64,000 nucleotides of DNA. It comes from Amycolatopsis sp. CA-128772 (GTDB lineage: Bacteria > Actinomycetota > Actinomycetes > Mycobacteriales > Pseudonocardiaceae). Numbering within the stretch: the first letter of the stretch is position 1; every line of letters starts with the position of its first letter. Below the pieces are notes generated by a model. The model saw only the letters and a list, made by a program, of their open reading frames with translations, was not told the DNA's origin and did no database searches. Location of the stretch: the NCBI RefSeq assembly GCF_002904295.1, contig NZ_PPHG01000096.1, forward strand, positions 62,001 to 126,000, written 5' to 3'. Shown here one piece after another: positions 43,726 through 53,469 of the stretch. The translations under genes and the position numbers were made by a program.

Positions 43726-43745
43726 GTCAGCTCAGCGGGTTCACC
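43726..43745. repeat. 20-bp direct repeat, right copy (3-prime end of metallophosphoesterase gene)
   Basis: Identical to 42198-42217. On the minus strand it reads the last codons V-N-P-L-S and stop of the metallophosphoesterase gene, so an insertion at this point leaves the gene intact. Confidence 0.75.
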
Positions 43746-45451
43746 AGCAGCAGCTCGGTGTTGTGGTCCTCCGCCGCGCCGACGCGGCCCAGGTTGGTGT
43801 GGATGTCGTTGTAGGACAGTTCCCGGTACAGCGACGCAAGCGCTTGCGGTGTCCGGCTGTCGTAGTCCGCCGCGTAGGGGGCTTCGGCTTCGATCAACGT
43901 TGTGAACAGCGACAACGTGCCGTCGGCGTTGTCCGCTACCTCGACGATCCTGGCGTGCTGGGGGAAGTCGACGTGGGACGCCGTGTTGATCTCCCAGAAG
44001 CCCTGCTGGGGCGTGTTGCCCGCGTGCGGGGTGATCTTGTTGAGGTGCGTGTGGCCGTTGACCCAGGCCAGGACGTTCGGGAAGCGCTTGAGCAGCGCGA
44101 CGAACGCGTCGCCGTTCAGCCGGGGGTCCAGCAGGTGGCGGGAGTCCGGCAGCAGGTTGGTCATCGTGCCGCTGGTGTGGTGGCTGAACAGGATGAACAG
44201 CTCGTCGGTGACGGCGTGGGTGACCTTGCGGCCGAAGAAGTCGTAGTACGTCGAGCTGTTGCGCTTCAGGGTCGACTCGACCCAGGAGTACTGCGCCAGC
44301 CCGATCGAGCCGTCGGCGAAGCCGGCGTCGGTGGTCGTGTCGAGGCTGATGCCGGTGACGCCGGGGGCGATGCGGAACGTGTAGTAGACGTTCTGGCCGT
44401 CGGCGTTGGCGCTGGTGAAGCCGTGGCCGGCCGGGCCGGGGCCGGTGTTGGCGGCGTCGAGGTGGGCGCGGACGAACTCGCCGGTGCTGAACGGGCGGCG
44501 CCGCGCGTCCGGCGTGACCTCGCGGATGGTGCCGCTGCCGCCGAACAGTTCCGCGACCGGGACGCCGGAGCCGCTCTTGATCGCGTCGGCGAGCTTCTTC
44601 GACGTGGTCTCGTCCTTGCCGATGACCTTGTACTTCCCGGTGTACCAGGCGTCGATGCCCGGGATCTGCGCCGGCAGCGAGCCGACGATGCTGTCGTCGT
44701 GGTTGCCGAAGGTGCAGAACCACGGGACGTCCAGGCCGGGCGCGGTGAACGGCTTCAAGGCCGCTTCGAGCAGGCCGGGAAGCTGCGGAAAGCCCTTCGC
44801 CGAGTACTTGTCGCCCACGCCGGGGATCGACGGGTTCCAGTACTCGTCGTTGCCCGAGCTCTGGACGCCTTCGTACGCGCCGGCGTCGCCCGAGTTGGGG
44901 GTGACGCTGCCGCCGTTGAGGACCTTGAGGAACCAGTCGAGCTCGATCAGCTCGTGGTTGTCGGTGTTGTCGCCGGTGGTGACCATCAGGTCGAACGGCC
45001 GCCCGGTGAACGGACCCTGCCGGACGCTGTTGACGCGTTCGACGAGTGCGCTGGTCGCGACGGTGCCCAGCGCCTCCTGCGGCCGGTGCGCCGAGCCGAT
45101 GAAGGGGTGCAGGTACTCGAACCGCGCCGGGCTTTCGGTGTCGGTGATGTGCAGGTCGGTGAACTGGACGAAGGAGCTCAGCGCGCGGCGCCGGTCGTCG
45201 CGGCCGCTCTTCGGGGTGGCGAGGTCGCTGCGCACGACGAGCGGCCACCCGGGGCCGGCGGACAGGCGCGAGTAGGTCGCGGTGCCGCCGCCGGTGGCGA
45301 CCTGTTCGAGGGTGGTGCCGGACGTGGTGAGCGAGCGGGTGCTCGTGAGCCGCAGGGCGCGGTCGAGGGCGTTCGCGGCGGGCGTGCAGAGCAGGAGCCC
45401 GAGACCGGCGGCGCCCGCGGTGGTGAAGGCGCGCCGGGTGAGTTCGGCCAT
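43727..45451 (-). CDS. Exported metallophosphoesterase (TIGR03767-like)
   Basis: A 574-residue calcineurin-like phosphoesterase. The N-terminus TRRAFTTAGAAGLGLLLCTPAANA looks like a twin-arginine signal. Metal motifs in order: FTDLHI (D99, H101), TTGDNTDN, FGNHDD, FSHHTS and GHTHLN. The length and inserted loops fit the actinobacterial TIGR03767 group. The substrate is unknown. Possible operators upstream include GTGACAG-N11-CTGTCAC (45536-45560). Its 3-prime end is the likely integration site of the neighbouring island. Confidence 0.9.
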   Translation of the reverse strand: MAELTRRAFTTAGAAGLGLLLCTPAANALDRALRLTSTRSLTTSGTTLEQVATGGGTATYSRLSAGPGWPLVVRSDLATPKSGRDDRRRALSSFVQFTDLHITDTESPARFEYLHPFIGSAHRPQEALGTVATSALVERVNSVRQGPFTGRPFDLMVTTGDNTDNHELIELDWFLKVLNGGSVTPNSGDAGAYEGVQSSGNDEYWNPSIPGVGDKYSAKGFPQLPGLLEAALKPFTAPGLDVPWFCTFGNHDDSIVGSLPAQIPGIDAWYTGKYKVIGKDETTSKKLADAIKSGSGVPVAELFGGSGTIREVTPDARRRPFSTGEFVRAHLDAANTGPGPAGHGFTSANADGQNVYYTFRIAPGVTGISLDTTTDAGFADGSIGLAQYSWVESTLKRNSSTYYDFFGRKVTHAVTDELFILFSHHTSGTMTNLLPDSRHLLDPRLNGDAFVALLKRFPNVLAWVNGHTHLNKITPHAGNTPQQGFWEINTASHVDFPQHARIVEVADNADGTLSLFTTLIEAEAPYAADYDSRTPQALASLYRELSYNDIHTNLGRVGAAEDHNTELLLVNPLS

Positions 45452-45535
45452 GGTTGTTCGCTCCCCAGTCTTCTCGGCTGATCGGCACAGTGCCGGCTTC
45501 GGGTGGACGCGGGGTGAACGTGAAAAACATTCACC

Positions 45536-45560
45536 GTGACAGTTGAGTTCACCCTGTCAC
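45536..45560. promoter_or_regulatory. GTGACAG-N11-CTGTCAC inverted repeat
   Basis: Perfect 7-bp arms (45536-45542, 45554-45560) lie in the 145-bp gap before the metallophosphoesterase gene and after the TetR gene. A second repeat GGTGAA-N11-TTCACC (45513-45535) is adjacent. Regulator unknown. Confidence 0.35.
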
Positions 45561-45596
45561 AGGGGTCGGGGTGGGGTGTACCGCCGAAGGTTGTGG

Positions 45597-46184
45597 TCAT
45601 TTCCTCCGCTGCGAGAGGCCGTCGAGGATCACCTCGGTGCCGAGGGCGAAGAGGTCGTCGGCGGAGAGCCCGGTGAACCCGAGGGTGCGCGCGTTCGGGT
45701 AGTCCTTCAGGTTTTCCAAAAAGGCTTTCGCGGCTTCGGGGTCCGGCTTCTCCGGTCGTTCGACCGACGCGAGGACGTGCGCGGCGAGCAGCCGGGCGAT
45801 GCCTGCGGTGTCCTCCGGGGTGAAGCCGGCTTCCAGCAGGATCCGCGCGGTCCGCTCGATGTGGGCGAGCCGGTTCGGCCCGGGCGGGCGCTCCCGCAGC
45901 AGGGTCGCGGCGTCGCGGTGCTTCAGCAGGAGGGCGCGGAACTGGTGCAGGCCCTGTTCGAGCTGGTGCCGCCAGTCCTGGGTCTCGTCGATCTCGAACG
46001 CGTCTTCGCAGACGGCTTCGGCGAGCAGGTCGAGGAGCTGCGCCTTGTCCTTGACGTGCCAGTAGAGCGTCGGCGAGCTGACGCCGAGCCGCGCGGCGAG
46101 CCGTCGGGTGCTCAGCTCGGCGAGCCCGACCTCGTCGAGGAGCGCGAGGGCGGCTTCGGTGATCTGACGGCGATCGAGAGGCAC
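45597..46184 (-). CDS. TetR repressor of the classical TetR (TetR_C) type
   Basis: A 195-residue repressor. Its DNA-binding domain (about 6-52; LSTRRLAARLGVSSPTLYWHVKDKAQLLDLLAEAV) is close to that of tetracycline-resistance TetR proteins, including the PTLYWHVK recognition helix. The C-terminal domain is of the TetR_C class. GTG 46184 is the start. Five tet-operator-like palindromes lie directly upstream, which agrees with the recognition helix. No tetracycline pump is nearby; the divergent target is a small membrane protein. Confidence 0.92.
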   Translation of the reverse strand: MPLDRRQITEAALALLDEVGLAELSTRRLAARLGVSSPTLYWHVKDKAQLLDLLAEAVCEDAFEIDETQDWRHQLEQGLHQFRALLLKHRDAATLLRERPPGPNRLAHIERTARILLEAGFTPEDTAGIARLLAAHVLASVERPEKPDPEAAKAFLENLKDYPNARTLGFTGLSADDLFALGTEVILDGLSQRRK

Positions 46185-46192
46185 GCGGCGGA

Positions 46193-46301
46193 CTCTATCA
46201 GCGATAGAGGCGCTTCCCTATCGCTGATAGAGAGGTGCCCTCTATCGGTGATAGAGAGATCGTCCCTATCAGTGATAGAGTGGTCTCTATCACTGATAGG
46301 G
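46193..46301. promoter_or_regulatory. Array of five tet-operator-like palindromes
   Basis: Five 17-bp sites of form (C)YCTATC-N3-GATAGRG: 46193-46209 (N3 AGC), 46216-46232 (GCT), 46240-46256 (GGT), 46264-46280 (AGT) and 46285-46301 (ACT). Centres are 23, 24, 24 and 21 bp apart. Site four, CCCTATCAGTGATAGAG, is identical over 17 bp to the core of Tn10 tetO2; site five is the same with arms exchanged. They fill the whole 126-bp gap between the TetR gene and the divergent membrane protein gene. Confidence 0.93.
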
Positions 46302-46310
46302 GGAGCGAGG

Positions 46311-46883
46311 ATGCGCTGGTGGATTGCGGGGTGCTCGCTGGTCTTCGCGATCGGCACGGCACTGCAGAACTTCGTGGTGATCGACGCCGAACTGGTCGCC
46401 CACGCGGCCGCGTTGGCCGGGACGCCGGCGTCCGGCGGCTTCCTGACCGGCCTGCGCCTGGTCGGCGACGTCTACCTGGCCGGCAACCTGCTGGGGCTGC
46501 TGGCGCTGACCGGCCGGGCGTGGGTGGTCTGGCTGGTCCTGGCGGTGAACGCCACCCAGGCGGCGGGCGTGGTCGCGATCCCGTCCTCGGTCTGGCGCGC
46601 CACGCTGGACCTGTACGGCTGGGCCGGCCTGCTGCCGTCCGTGATCACCGACGGCGGGGCACTGGTGCTCACGCTCGCCCTGCTCTGGTGGCGGTTCAGC
46701 CCTTCAGCCCGGACTCCGCCACCCCGCGCACCAGGTACCGCTGCAGGAACGCGAACAGCAGCACGATCGGCAGGATCGACACCGCCGCCGCCAGGAACAG
46801 CAGGTTCAGCTGCGGGTTCTGCGCCGTCAGCAACCCCGACAGCGCCACCTGGACCGTCCACGAATCCGGGGACTGCGCGATGA
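46311..46883 (+). CDS. Small membrane protein controlled by the tet-like operators
   Basis: Residues 1-126 form a protein with four hydrophobic segments (about 3-24, 48-68, 70-92, 100-124) of no family I recognise; LYLAGNLLGLLAL-type Gly/Leu helices suggest a DoxX-like or LigD-neighbour membrane protein, unproven. The frame then continues past the natural-looking end LALLWWRF for about 65 Pro/Ala/Thr residues that are antisense to the sugar permease gene (46696 on), so a stop codon appears to have been lost. ATG with GGGAG 7 bases upstream. Confidence 0.7.
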   Translation: MRWWIAGCSLVFAIGTALQNFVVIDAELVAHAAALAGTPASGGFLTGLRLVGDVYLAGNLLGLLALTGRAWVVWLVLAVNATQAAGVVAIPSSVWRATLDLYGWAGLLPSVITDGGALVLTLALLWWRFSPSARTPPPRAPGTAAGTRTAARSAGSTPPPPGTAGSAAGSAPSATPTAPPGPSTNPGTAR

Positions 46884-47511
46884 TCAGCGGCCACAGGAAC
46901 GCGTTCCAGCTGCCGATCACCGTGATGACCGCGATCGCCGCGAAGAACCCGCGGGAGTTCGGCACCACGATCCGCCAGAACACGCCCCAGCGGCCGAGCC
47001 CGTCCACCCGCCCGGCCTCCTCCAGCTCGCGCGGGAAGTCGAGGAAGTACTGCCGGAACAGGAACACGCTGAACGCGCTGAACAACCCCGGGATCACCAG
47101 CCCGCGAAAATCGGACAGCCAGCCCAGCGACGAGACCACCACGAAACTCGGCACGAACGTCACCGACGTCGGGATCATCAGCGTCGCCAGCACGGCGTAG
47201 AACACGAACCGCGAGTGCCGGTACGGGATCCGGGCCAGGCCGTAGCCGGCCAGCGAGCAGACCACCAGCAACCCGGAAGTCTGCAACGTCGAAACCACCA
47301 GTGAGTTCAGCAGGCTGCGCGCGAACGGCACGTCCGAAAGGGAGAACAGCCGCGAGAAGTTCTCCCAGTGCAGCGTGGCCGGGAAGAACGTCCACTCCGG
47401 AGACGTGATGTCCGCCCGCGACGCCAGGCCGTTGCGCACGAGCAGGTAAAACGGCAGCAGGAACACCACCGCCGCCACCACCAGGCACGTCCACCGCAGG
47501 ACCGCCTTCAC
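46696..47511 (-). CDS. Sugar ABC importer permease (MalG type)
   Basis: A 271-residue CUT1-family permease with six membrane segments. The EAA loop is EEAGRVDGLGRWGVFWRIVVPNS (about 168-190), which contacts the ATPase. GTG overlaps the stop of the other permease (GTGA). Order on the strand is binding protein, MalF-like, MalG-like; no ATPase is present, so a shared MsiK-type ATPase elsewhere is expected, as is usual in actinobacteria. Confidence 0.93.
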   Translation of the reverse strand: MKAVLRWTCLVVAAVVFLLPFYLLVRNGLASRADITSPEWTFFPATLHWENFSRLFSLSDVPFARSLLNSLVVSTLQTSGLLVVCSLAGYGLARIPYRHSRFVFYAVLATLMIPTSVTFVPSFVVVSSLGWLSDFRGLVIPGLFSAFSVFLFRQYFLDFPRELEEAGRVDGLGRWGVFWRIVVPNSRGFFAAIAVITVIGSWNAFLWPLIIAQSPDSWTVQVALSGLLTAQNPQLNLLFLAAAVSILPIVLLFAFLQRYLVRGVAESGLKG

Positions 47512-48404
47512 GACGGACGTCCGAAGCGGAACACCCGGCCCTGCAGCAAAGTCACCAGCGCGATGAGCAACGCCAGGATCACCGCACCCGCGCTGCCGCG
47601 GCCCAGGTCCTGGCCACCCGAACCCAGCGAGGTGTAGTACAGGTACACCAGCGGCGGCCGCGCGAACGGCGGGTAGCCGCGTGCGTCGCCCATGATGTTG
47701 TAGAACTCGTCGAACGCCTGGTATGCGTTGATCAGGTTCAGCAGCAGCACCGCCACGGCCGTCGCGCGCAGCTGCGGCAGCGTGATGTACCGGAACACCT
47801 GCCAGCCCGGCTTCGCGCCGTCGAGCCACGCCGCTTCGTACAGCTGGGCCGGGATCCGCTGCAGCGCCGCGATGAACAGGATCATGTAGAACCCCAGCTG
47901 CAGCCACAGCCGCGCGGTCACCAGGACCACCCAGTACAGCGGCGGCTCGACGGTTCCGGTCCAGGCCACCGGGTCGGCGCCGAACAACCCCAGCACGGTG
48001 TTCGCCAGGCCGTACCGGACACCCGAGAACAGGGACGTCTTCCAGACCAGCGACGCCACGACGTACGAGCACGCGAACGGCAGGAAGAACACCGACCGGA
48101 AGAACGCCCGCGCGAACCGCAGCTGGTGGACGCCGAGGGCCAGGGCCAGCGACAGCACGAACGTCAGCGGCACGATGAACAGCGCGAACACGCTGAACGT
48201 GCCCAGGCTCGACAGGAACGGCTCGTCGGTGAGCATGTGCGCGTAGTTGTCCAGCCCGACGAACTCGGTCGGCGTCACCGTGTTGCGCGCGTCGAAGAAC
48301 GACAGGTACGCGCTCCAGCCGATCGGCAGGTACGCGAAGATCGCCAGCCCGATCAGGAACGGCCCGACGAACAGCCAGAACGCGCGCGCATCGCGCCGTT
48401 TCAT
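47508..48404 (-). CDS. Sugar ABC importer permease (MalF type)
   Basis: A 298-residue CUT1-family permease with six segments; EAAWLDGAKPGWQVFRYITLPQL (about 197-219) is the EAA loop. The start RDARAFWLFVGPFLIGLAIF is typical of MalF-like subunits. ATG 48404 overlaps the binding protein stop (ATGA). It pairs with the downstream MalG-like permease. The imported sugar is unknown. Confidence 0.93.
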   Translation of the reverse strand: MKRRDARAFWLFVGPFLIGLAIFAYLPIGWSAYLSFFDARNTVTPTEFVGLDNYAHMLTDEPFLSSLGTFSVFALFIVPLTFVLSLALALGVHQLRFARAFFRSVFFLPFACSYVVASLVWKTSLFSGVRYGLANTVLGLFGADPVAWTGTVEPPLYWVVLVTARLWLQLGFYMILFIAALQRIPAQLYEAAWLDGAKPGWQVFRYITLPQLRATAVAVLLLNLINAYQAFDEFYNIMGDARGYPPFARPPLVYLYYTSLGSGGQDLGRGSAGAVILALLIALVTLLQGRVFRFGRPS

Positions 48405-49690
48405 CCGAAAAGGCGCTTCAGCTCGGCGCGAGCCACCTCGACCGCCGTCTTGGTCTGGGCCACCGGGTCCGCGCCCTCCTTCGCGATCTTCGCGGCCGCG
48501 TCGGACAACGCCGTGTTCGCCTGCTGTGTCCACACCGGACCGCCGACGAGGTGGCTGTTCTCCTTGACGAACCGGGCCGCGTCGGCGGCCGGGCCCGACC
48601 GCAGGTTCTCCGCGCGGCCGACCAGGCTCTGGCGGGCCGGGACGTGGAACCCGAACTTCGTCGCGAACTCCAGCTGGTCCTGGGTCTGGTCGACCCACAG
48701 CCACTTCACGAACGCCTTGGCCTCGGCCACGTGCTCGCTCTTGGCGTTCACCATCGCGCCGTACGCCCCGACCGGCACCGACGGCGCGCCGCTGCCGTCC
48801 AGTTTGGGGAACGGCAGGACGCCGAAGTCGTCGTCGAACGCCTGCCGGATCTTCGGCACGTTCCACAGCCCGGTCCACTGCATCGCGGTCAGGCCGTCGA
48901 CGAACGCGCCCGGGTCCGACCAGTCCGCCGGCGCGCCGAGCAGCAGGGAACCGTTGGCGTTCAGCGTGTGCAGCTTCGCCAGCGCCGTCGCCGCGCGCGG
49001 GTCGTCGAAGCCGACCTCGCGGTTGTCGTTCTTCAGGTAGTCGAGCCCGGCCGACCACAGCAGCGGGCCGGTGAGCACGCCGACACCGCCGTCGTTGCCC
49101 GCGAAGAAGCCCTTGACGCCGTCCTTCGTCAGCTTCGCGGCCGCGTCGATCAGCTCGTCGACCGTCTGCGGCGGCTGCACGCCCGCCGCCTGCAGCAGGC
49201 TCTTGCGGTAGAAGAGCACCTGCGTGTCGGTGGCCTGCGGGATGCCGTAGACCTTGCCCTCGACGGTCTGCGCGGCCAGCACGGCCGGGCTGAAGTCACC
49301 CTTCACCGGCGCGATCACGTCGTCGAGCGCGACGACCTGGTTCTGCCGCACCCAGTCGATCTTGACCTGGGCCTCGAAGACGTCCGGCACCTTGCTGTTC
49401 TGCAGCGCGGTGACGATCTTCGAGTCGTAGTCGCCCGGGTTCCACTGCACGTTCACGGTCGCGCCGGGGTAGCTCGCCGCGTACTTCTTGACGGCGTCCT
49501 GGACGCCGTCCTCGCCGTACGCGTGGTACCACTGCTGGAGCGTGACCTTCGGGGCGTCCGACGGCGGCGGGCCCGCCGAGTACGCCGTCGAGGGCGGCGC
49601 CTCGCCCTGCCGCCCGGTGTTCGACCCGCATGCCGTCGCCAGCGCGCCCACGCCCGCGAGCGCCAGAAAACTCCGCCTGTTCCGCTGCAT
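48401..49690 (-). CDS. Sugar ABC importer substrate-binding lipoprotein
   Basis: A 429-residue extracytoplasmic solute-binding protein. The signal ends in lipobox LATAC (lipidated C21), with RR near the start (MQRNRRSF), so Tat export is possible. The body has the family-1 pattern (VTLQQWYHAYGEDGVQDAVKKYAASYPGATV, then YGIPQATDTQVLFYRKSLLQAAG). It delivers a carbohydrate to the two downstream permeases. ATG 49690 with GGAGGGG further upstream. Confidence 0.93.
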   Translation of the reverse strand: MQRNRRSFLALAGVGALATACGSNTGRQGEAPPSTAYSAGPPPSDAPKVTLQQWYHAYGEDGVQDAVKKYAASYPGATVNVQWNPGDYDSKIVTALQNSKVPDVFEAQVKIDWVRQNQVVALDDVIAPVKGDFSPAVLAAQTVEGKVYGIPQATDTQVLFYRKSLLQAAGVQPPQTVDELIDAAAKLTKDGVKGFFAGNDGGVGVLTGPLLWSAGLDYLKNDNREVGFDDPRAATALAKLHTLNANGSLLLGAPADWSDPGAFVDGLTAMQWTGLWNVPKIRQAFDDDFGVLPFPKLDGSGAPSVPVGAYGAMVNAKSEHVAEAKAFVKWLWVDQTQDQLEFATKFGFHVPARQSLVGRAENLRSGPAADAARFVKENSHLVGGPVWTQQANTALSDAAAKIAKEGADPVAQTKTAVEVARAELKRLFG

Positions 49691-49844
49691 CCCCAGAACC
49701 CCTCCGACGTGCTCCGAAGACCACCATGAGTCCGCCCATGCCCCCACCGCCGCCCTCGACGGAGGCGCTGACGCGCCACGGTGCTGACCTAGGTTCCCCC
49801 ATGGTGGTCTTCCCAAGCGTGAAGACTCGCCGGAGATTTACCCG

Positions 49845-51473
<1,629 letters not shown>

Positions 51474-51920
51474 GGTCGCTCCCGGGGGTCGTTCGCCGGT
51501 GGGCTGGGGGTTGCGCCGACTCTAATGCGGATCGGGTGAAGCGGGCATGGTCAACAACGGCTCCGTTCGGTCACGGTCGTAGCGCGATCGGGCGACGGTG
51601 CCGACGAAGATCAAGATCATCAATTTTTCGGGTTTTCCTTGCAGGCAGGGAAATGTGCGCGAGAACAGGCGGTAGCGGAGGCTTCACTTCCGGGTGAGAA
51701 GGGCCACGCGGGCCGCTTCTTGGGAGCGTTTCCGCAGGCCGGAGCGGGTTGCCCGGTATCACCTCCAGGGGTAATAAGTGCGTGTCGGTTGCACGGCCAC
51801 GAAGCGGGTGGCGTTTACTGGGCCCCGTGGCAAGAGACGGCTGAGCAGCGCTTGCAGGAGCAAGCACTCACAAAAGCTGTCGGCCGCGAAAGCGGAGACC
51901 TGAGAGGAAAGGACACTACG
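51474..51920. other. 447-bp intergenic region between fadD and mihF
   Basis: No convincing gene is seen. The left 140 bp include a run of AT-rich sequence (aatttttcgggttttcc, about 51620) that could end or start transcription. The right part holds a candidate mihF promoter (51749-51777). A small GC-rich reading frame crosses it but lacks codon bias or a ribosome site. Confidence 0.5.
51749..51777 (+). promoter_or_regulatory. Candidate mihF promoter
   Basis: TTGCCC (51749-51754) and TAATAA (51772-51777) are separated by exactly 17 bp and lie 143 bp before the mihF start, implying a long leader. Hexamer match by eye. Confidence 0.4.
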
Positions 51921-52232
51921 TTGGCTCTGCCTACGTTGACTCCGGAGCAGCGCGCCGAGGCCCTGGCCAAGGCCGCCGAGGCTCGCAAGGCGCGTTCGGA
52001 GCTGCTCGCGTCGATCAAGTCCGGCCAGGAGAGCATCGAGAAGGTGCTCAAGCAGGCCAAGGAGAACAAGACCATCGGGAAGACGAAGGTCACCCAGCTG
52101 CTGAAGGCCGTCCCCGGCCTCGGCGCGGTGAAGGTCGCCGCCCTGCTCGAGCAGGCCGGCATCGACCCGGACCGGCGTGCGGCCGGCCTGGGCGAGCGCC
52201 AGCGCGAGGCGCTCATCGACGCGCTCAAGTAG
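51921..52232 (+). CDS. mihF: Actinobacterial integration host factor mIHF/sIHF
   Basis: A 103-residue basic DNA-binding protein. The N-terminal helix (LTPEQRAEALAKAAEARKAR), the helix-two-turn-helix core (GKTKVTQLLKAVPGLGAVKVAALLEQAGI) and the ending RRAAGLGERQREALIDAL match mycobacterial mIHF and Streptomyces sIHF. It compacts the chromosome and aids integrases. The TTG start is supported by AAAGGA 7 bases upstream. In relatives mihF is next to gmk; here gmk is absent and an isochorismate synthase gene follows, so this is either a relocated gene or a second copy. Confidence 0.94.
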   Translation: MALPTLTPEQRAEALAKAAEARKARSELLASIKSGQESIEKVLKQAKENKTIGKTKVTQLLKAVPGLGAVKVAALLEQAGIDPDRRAAGLGERQREALIDALK

Positions 52233-52251
52233 CGCGTCACCAGGAGCTGAC

Positions 52252-52287
52252 CGCGAGGGGAGTGTCGCTGGCGACACTTCCCTCGCG
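52252..52287. terminator. mihF terminator hairpin
   Basis: CGCGAGGGGAGTGTCG (52252-52267) pairs with 52272-52287 with a single mismatch and a 4-base loop, just after mihF and 31 bp before the next start. Confidence 0.7.
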
Positions 52288-52317
52288 GATCTCCGGCGGC
52301 CTGGGACCCTGGGTCCT

Positions 52318-53469
52318 GTGAGTTCACCCGACCCGGCGACCCCGGCACCCGACCTCGCCGCCCGCTACCAGCGTGGCGACTTCCTGTTCACGACGGCCCA
52401 GCGCGCACTCCTCGCGCAGGGCGCGATCCGGACCGTCACCGAGACGGACCCGCGGCGGCTCGCCTCGGCGATCCCCGGCGTCCTGGCCGGGACCGGCGCC
52501 CCGCTGGCCGTCGGCGTCCTGCCGTTCGACACCGGGCCCGACACGAAGGTGCCGGGCCACCTCGTCGTGCCGCGGACCGTCCACCGCGCCTCGGGAGCAC
52601 CCTCCCTGTCGCGGGAAACCCTCCCCGCGCCGGTGCGGGTGCGTGCGGTGCCTTCGCCGGCGCTGCACATGGAGTCCGTGCGCTCGGCGGTTTCCCTCTT
52701 GGCCGCCCGTGACCTGCGGAAAGCGGTCTTGGCCCGTGCGCTCGACCTCGAGTTCGACGCGCCGGTGCCGACCGAGAGCATCGTGCGGAACCTGGCCGTC
52801 GGCAATCCCCGGCACTTCACGTACGCGGCCGAGCTGCCCGGCGGCCGGTCGCTCGTCGGCGCCACGCCCGAGCTGCTGCTGCGCCGCACCGGCCGGACGG
52901 TGTTCTCGTCACCGCACGCGGGTTCGATGCCGCGCTCGGCCGACCCGGTCGCCGACCGCGCGAACGGCGAGGCGCTGCGGACGTCCCGCAAGGACCAGCT
53001 CGAGCACGCGGTGGTGATCGACTACCTCGTCGAGGCGCTGCGGCCGTTCTGCCGCACGCTGGCCGTCCCGGCGGGCCCGGAGCTGGTCACCACGCCGGCG
53101 ATCTGGCACCTGCGCACGCCGATCACCGGCGAGCTGGCGGACCCGGACATCACGGCCCTGGACCTGGCGGCGGCCCTGCACCCGACCCCGGCGATCTGCG
53201 GCACCCCGACCGACGGCGCGCGCGAGCTGGTCAAGGAGCTGGAGCCGTTCGACCGCGACTACTACGCGGGAGCGGTCGGCTGGGTCGACGCGGCGGGCGA
53301 CGGCGAGTGGGCGGTGGCGATCCGCTGCGCGGAGATCGCCACGACGTCGATGCGGCTGTACGCGGGCGGCGGGATCGTGGCGGCGTCGGACCCGCAGGCG
53401 GAACTGGACGAGACGACGGCGAAGTTCCGCACGCTGCTGACGGCGATGGGGCTGGAGGACAGCGTCTAG
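52318..53469 (+). CDS. Isochorismate synthase
   Basis: A 383-residue chorismate-binding enzyme (EntC/DhbC class). C-terminal motifs: PHAGSMPRSADP, SRKDQLEHAVVIDYL, HLRTPITGEL, LHPTPAICGTP and VDAAGDGEWAVAIRCAEI, with the Glu that binds magnesium. Product feeds 2,3-dihydroxybenzoate siderophores, salicylate or menaquinone. GTG 52318, 30 bp after the mihF terminator. The convergent phosphopantetheinyl transferase hints at siderophore or other NRPS use, but no NRPS or DHB genes are in the window. Confidence 0.9.
   Translation: MSSPDPATPAPDLAARYQRGDFLFTTAQRALLAQGAIRTVTETDPRRLASAIPGVLAGTGAPLAVGVLPFDTGPDTKVPGHLVVPRTVHRASGAPSLSRETLPAPVRVRAVPSPALHMESVRSAVSLLAARDLRKAVLARALDLEFDAPVPTESIVRNLAVGNPRHFTYAAELPGGRSLVGATPELLLRRTGRTVFSSPHAGSMPRSADPVADRANGEALRTSRKDQLEHAVVIDYLVEALRPFCRTLAVPAGPELVTTPAIWHLRTPITGELADPDITALDLAAALHPTPAICGTPTDGARELVKELEPFDRDYYAGAVGWVDAAGDGEWAVAIRCAEIATTSMRLYAGGGIVAASDPQAELDETTAKFRTLLTAMGLEDSV

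Noticed and set aside
45513..45560. PHO box upstream of the metallophosphoesterase
   Set aside because: TTCACC repeats are present but spaced 18 bp apart, not in the 11-bp direct-repeat register of PhoP sites.
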